DNA of 64,000 bases from Agapetus fuscipes (Eukaryota; Arthropoda; Insecta; Trichoptera; Glossosomatidae), in contig OX637361.1 of NCBI GenBank assembly GCA_951799405.1, positions 4,301,156 through 4,365,155 on the forward strand, read 5' to 3'. The position numbers and the translations under genes are program-made. The notes under the pieces are model-generated. The model was not told the DNA's origin, did not search any database, and was given only the letters and a program-made list of their open reading frames with translations. This document shows positions 60,651-64,000 of this stretch, piece after piece. Numbering within the stretch: position 1 is the first letter of the stretch; every line of letters begins with the position of its first letter.

Positions 60651-60745
60651 CCTTGACTTAGAGGTCGATAATGAGGCTGACCACCTTTACTGTAAAAAAT
60701 GGTTCACTTGGCAAGGCCACCCCTGTTCCTAAAGTTGCAGGGCTT
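60651..60745 (+). mobile_element. Unit A, 5' part
   Basis: CCTTGACTTAGAGGTCGATAATG to AAAGTTGCAGGGCTT. It has the canonical 5' start; the 3' part is lost. Confidence 0.75.
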
Positions 60746-60792
60746 GACCTCTCGGCCATAACACCGACTATATTTTTTTATTATTATATTAA

Positions 60793-61270
60793 GACCGGTC
60801 CAGTGGTAGCACTTTGCACTCGTAAATGGAAGGTTGTGGGTTCAAATCCTGGCGAAGCACAAAAAAGATACCATTTTTATTTTCAAATTTGCTCTTCGAT
60901 GGGTTGAAAAATTCATACACCTTTACCAATGACCGATCACCAAAGGTCTATCCAACTGGGTCTTGCTTGAAAATTGGCGCTTTGTAGCGACGACGACCAA
61001 GCTCGTAAAAAGGTCGGCTCAATTGGTAGAATGCTTGCATTCCATGTTGAGAGCAAGGGTTCGATCTCAAGGTTTACTCAGCCTTCACAAGAAATGAGAA
61101 CCAGCCCCCCGGGAGCTGGGAAACCCCAACTTCAACTGAAAGTGGTTGGTGTGAGGCCAGCCCCCTTACCCGTAAAAACAAAAAGGTCCCGAATCGCCAC
61201 ATGCGACCCCTTCGGGGATAACGCAGGCAAGAAGTTACACTTTATGTGTAGCTTTGTTGCCTTTTTTTGT
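60793..61270 (+). mobile_element. S1-S2 dimeric SINE, copy 3
   Basis: GACCGGTCCAGTGGTAGCAC (7-bp deletion in box A), anticodon-loop equivalent CTCGTAA, box B GGGTTCAAATCCTGG, S1 body, then the junction GCTCGTAAAAAGGTC and S2 CTCAATTGGTAGAATGC to TGTGTAGCTTTGTTGC. It has the same missing ~60-bp segment as copy 1. Confidence 0.85.
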
Positions 61271-61274
61271 CTAG

Positions 61275-61435
61275 CTTAAACGCTAGGGGTATGTTTATAA
61301 AATAACATACTCCTAAACATACACAGCTGATAAAGCAATAATTATTCAAATTTAAAATGCCGGTGATTCAGATTCAGCCGCGTGCAAATTGTGAAAAAGA
61401 GTTAAAAGTGTTGACTCAAACAATAAAGCACACGA
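61275..61435. other. No gene seen
   Basis: Unique AT-rich sequence. Confidence 0.4.
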
Positions 61436-61439
61436 AATT

Positions 61440-61630
61440 AATTAACAAAACAAGGATGTGAATCATTGCGCCGCGCGCTAAATGCAGGCAAATAACCGAA
61501 ATGTGTAAATTAATTAATTAGAGTCGCCATTTTAAATCGCGTCGACATTTTAAATTCTGCCACCGGATAATAACGGTTAATCAACGGCCATTTAGCATCG
61601 GAAAAATGCATGTAGTACTAGTGAAAATAA
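61440..61630. other. Single-copy island with TAATTA-type sites
   Basis: GCGCCGCGCGCTAAATGCAGG, TAAATTAATTAATTAGAG, CGCGTCGACATTTTAAATTC, GGTTAATCAACGGCCATTTA. Homeodomain-like AT cores next to GC-rich words and no repeats make it a regulatory candidate. Confidence 0.3.
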
Positions 61631-62865
61631 AATGCACACAAGTATTTACAAAAAAAAGAAATATTATCGATCTTTCGATACACTTTTCGATTAGTTTGTT
61701 TATAAGATCGAAATGATTTTTTTTCGATTATCAAAATATGTAGAGATAGAATCATTATTTCGATACCTTAAAGGTAAAATTTTATAAGTAACATATTTAG
61801 TTAACTTGGTTTTCACATATGAATGCACCTTTTTTCTACGAGAGAAAACTCTAAAGAGGTGTGAAAATCCTATAGTTTAGAAGTTATTCATGAGCGCTTC
61901 CTTAGAATTGGTTGACTTACTTTGAGAAGTTACACCCTTTTATTTTCTATTTAAAAAAATAAATATAAAAAAAACCATCTTTAAAACATAACGCACCAAA
62001 AAAAATGTAAAAAAAATCATGTTCCAAACAAAAACGTCTGTTTTTTTTCATTAATGTCACTCTTATAAAAAAAGACAAAAGGCATGCGAAATTCTCCTTA
62101 ATATTGTTGATTCCTTATACTCGTATTGGAAGTATTCCATATTGCGTTCATTTTTAATTAGATTTTGAACCGATATTTATCGAACAACTAACTGAAGATA
62201 TAAGAACTCGTTCCACACCTGTCTAAGTGTGTTTCCTTCTAGACTGCATGTATGGATGCACTTTCAGTTCGCCAACATAAAACCCCAAGATTATGAGTAT
62301 CGAGTCTTTATCCCTTGAGTGCTTTACAGATCAGCTGCCTTCAAGTTCTCCCCGACACTACGTGACCACTAGGAAGAGGTGGTGAACGATTTAGGGGTCC
62401 GGGAAGAGTGGGGAATGATCTGGGAGTTAAGATAAAGAGATGAGTGAATCATCTGGGGGTCTAGTACATTTTTATAATTGTAGATTAGCTAGCTATTGTT
62501 ATGGTTATTGTTTAAATGATGCAATGATTTTATCGATCTCTTAAAGGTAAAACTGAAAAAGTGACATATTAAGCTAACAGGGGTTTCTCAGATAAATGCA
62601 CCTTTTTCTCAATTTTCTACTAGAAACACGAATGACTCATAGACTAAGGCCCAGTGTTGACATCTGCATTTCAAGATCCATTTGTTGTACCGAGTTGTTT
62701 TGTGAAACAGAGATCAAAAGACCTAAATCAAAGGCAAGTTGTTTCTTGAATCCAGTAAACCTACACTATGAACGGTCCAGAAACTTGGGGTAGGGAAAGA
62801 TTTGAACGGTCCAGGGGTTTGGGGCAGGAGGAGCGCTGAACGATAAGGGGGTCGAGGAACGTGAC
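61631..62865. other. No gene seen
   Basis: AT-rich unique sequence. A weak internal duplication is visible: AAAGGTAAAATTTTATAAGTAACATATT (61770) resembles AAAGGTAAAACTGAAAAAGTGACATATT (62544), each followed by GAATGCACCTTTTT / AAATGCACCTTTTT. Confidence 0.4.
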
Positions 62866-62869
62866 CGAA

Positions 62870-63015
62870 TCAATTTATCTGCTCGCAGCCAATTTGCGCT
62901 AATGTAACATTTATCGCATCACGCGCAATGCATTTAGAGGCTGCAAATTATAAAGTTTGCCGAAGCAGGAAGCGGATCGCCCGCCGCAAGGTTTAATCCC
63001 CCGTTTTTCCCCTCA
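62870..63015. other. Single-copy GC-richer island
   Basis: CTGCTCGCAGCCAATTTGCG, CGCATCACGCGCAATGC, GAAGCGGATCGCCCGCCGC. No repeats; composition only. Confidence 0.25.
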
Positions 63016-63104
63016 ACTAAGGATTTCATTACCAAGGCGATAAATGAATTAGACAAAAAAATCTGTGACCTACAAATGCCAAATACAAATTTCGGTTAAA
63101 GATG

Positions 63105-63320
63105 ATCCTTGGCTAATAGTTTGATATGAGGCCGGCCACCAAACTGTAAAAAATTGTTCACTTTTCCAATGTCGCCACTGTTTTAGGGAAGGTCAGCAAG
63201 TGTTGCAAGGGATATGTTCATTTGAGATTTGATTTTTATGTTGTAAGTCCACATGCGGCACGTGTAAGCGCGAACTTATACTCTTACATATCTGCTAATT
63301 GGAATGCATTCGAAGAGCAA
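63105..63320 (+). mobile_element. Unit A, tail lost
   Basis: ATCCTTGGCTAATAGTTTG start to TGGAATGCATTCGAAG. Confidence 0.75.
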
Positions 63321-63650
63321 TACGTGGGATCATATCATCTCTCATTCTTTTTTCTTTTTTTTTTTTAATATAACACATTTTTAATACATTTTTTTTTTTT
63401 TTACTTGTACCTATTACATAATAATTCAATAGTTTTATAAGCTGTACCTCACCAAAAAGAGTAATAAAATTATATTATATTATATTTAGTTATCGACACT
63501 GCTGCAGAATATTGCAGGATTTAGCAAATAAGATCCAGATGTTTGTAGAATACTTTCTTTATTACTTAGTCCACACATGACATAACAATTGGGCACTCTT
63601 GAGATTGATTATGATGCTGTGTGCTAGTGACCGACAAATATTTTGTTGTA
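63321..63650. other. No gene seen
   Basis: T-rich runs and TATATTATATTATATTTAG. No feature recognised. Confidence 0.4.
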
Positions 63651-63654
63651 ACTG

Positions 63655-63890
63655 TTACTGTCAATCTGTCGCCATTCCGATAGGGGTGGCCAGAGCCTCT
63701 GCAGAGCTGCCTCCATTTCTTCCAATCCTTACATACCTCTTTTAATTCATTTATATCCATCACCTTTTACACACATTTTCTTCTTTTACACCCACTTTGT
63801 GCATCCCATTCTTTCACAATCTCCTCAATCTAATCATTCCATTATTTTCTCGCACGTCCCTTACCTATTTTTTCTTTCACTTCCCCTTAA
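63655..63890 (-). pseudogene. LN2 LINE C-terminus, best copy
   Basis: Minus strand: IVKEWDAQSGCKRRKCV, then MDINELKEVCKDWKKWRQLC, RGSGHP, followed by CGACAGATTGACAGTAACAGTTAC. The motif order is as in LN1 but the residues and the 3' tail differ, so LN2 is a distinct family. An out-of-frame break lies before MDINELKE. Confidence 0.75.
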
Positions 63891-64000
63891 TGCATACTTT
63901 GTCAGTATGCCATCATTCATTCATTGTACCTTACATAAACTATTTTTCTCGAATGTGATAAGAATCATGTGGATATATTTTACTGCTGTTTATCGTATAA

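Overview
This is eukaryotic, intron-like DNA from an invertebrate, most likely an insect. It is AT-rich with one GC-rich exon-like segment, no prokaryotic gene structure and no long ORF that looks like a host gene. The insect guess rests on two solo-LTR families with a TATA box about 31 bp upstream of a TCAGT initiator (the arthropod core-promoter layout), tRNA-derived SINEs, and several insect-type non-LTR reverse transcriptase C-termini. The species cannot be named from the sequence.

The only segment that looks like host coding sequence is a 111-bp candidate exon on the minus strand (39794-39904). It has a good acceptor and donor, an open frame in which 32 of 37 third codon positions are G or C, and an abrupt rise in GC. 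If it is real, nearly all of the window is flanking intron of one minus-strand gene. Several single-copy, GC-richer patches without repeat homology (about 7.4, 13.9, 30.8, 35.9, 48.7, 58.7, 60.3, 61.5 and 62.9 kb) are possible regulatory islands.

Much of the remainder is interspersed repeats, often nested. (1) Unit A is a ~250-bp repeat with about 35 full or partial copies, a fixed 5' end and a short GATTTA/TTAGA-type tail. Four copies sit immediately downstream of a reverse transcriptase C-terminus, so unit A is also the 3' end of a LINE (called LN1 here). (2) A second LINE, LN2, ends in a GTTACA-type tail, and there are fragments of three other LINE types. (3) Two tRNA-derived SINEs, S1 and S2, occur alone and fused head-to-tail as an S1-S2 dimer. 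(4) Solo LTRs occur as LTR-alpha (five) and LTR-beta (one). (5) Short DNA transposons include M4 (4-bp target duplication), a PIF/Harbinger-type element (TTA), two 176-bp palindromic elements (TAA), a hAT-type element with a perfect 8-bp duplication, and a TA-flanked foldback element. (6) Foldback elements have arms of degenerate short tandem repeats. (7) Four Penelope-like fragments carry degenerate hammerhead-ribozyme-like cores.

Layout: 1-6 kb, foldback elements, LTR-alpha, Harbinger-type cluster and unit A; 6-14 kb, older MITEs, a 230-bp tandem duplication split by S1, and the D repeat; 14-24 kb, S1/S2, LTRs, M4 and LN1; 24-32 kb, LINE remnants, LTRs and unit A; 32.5-33.7 kb, a G-rich 60-bp minisatellite; 34-39 kb, S2 pair and sparse sequence; 39.8 kb, the exon; 41-50 kb, SINE and LINE clusters; 50-56 kb, sparse sequence with a 200-bp duplication; 56.5-58.3 kb, hAT-type element, D and LTR-alpha; 59-60 kb, a 26-bp minisatellite split by a chimeric LN1 insertion; 60-64 kb, S1-S2 dimer, islands and LN2.

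All calls come from reading the sequence. Family names such as LN1, S1, M4 and D are local labels, and many repeat boundaries are accurate only to about 5-20 bp.
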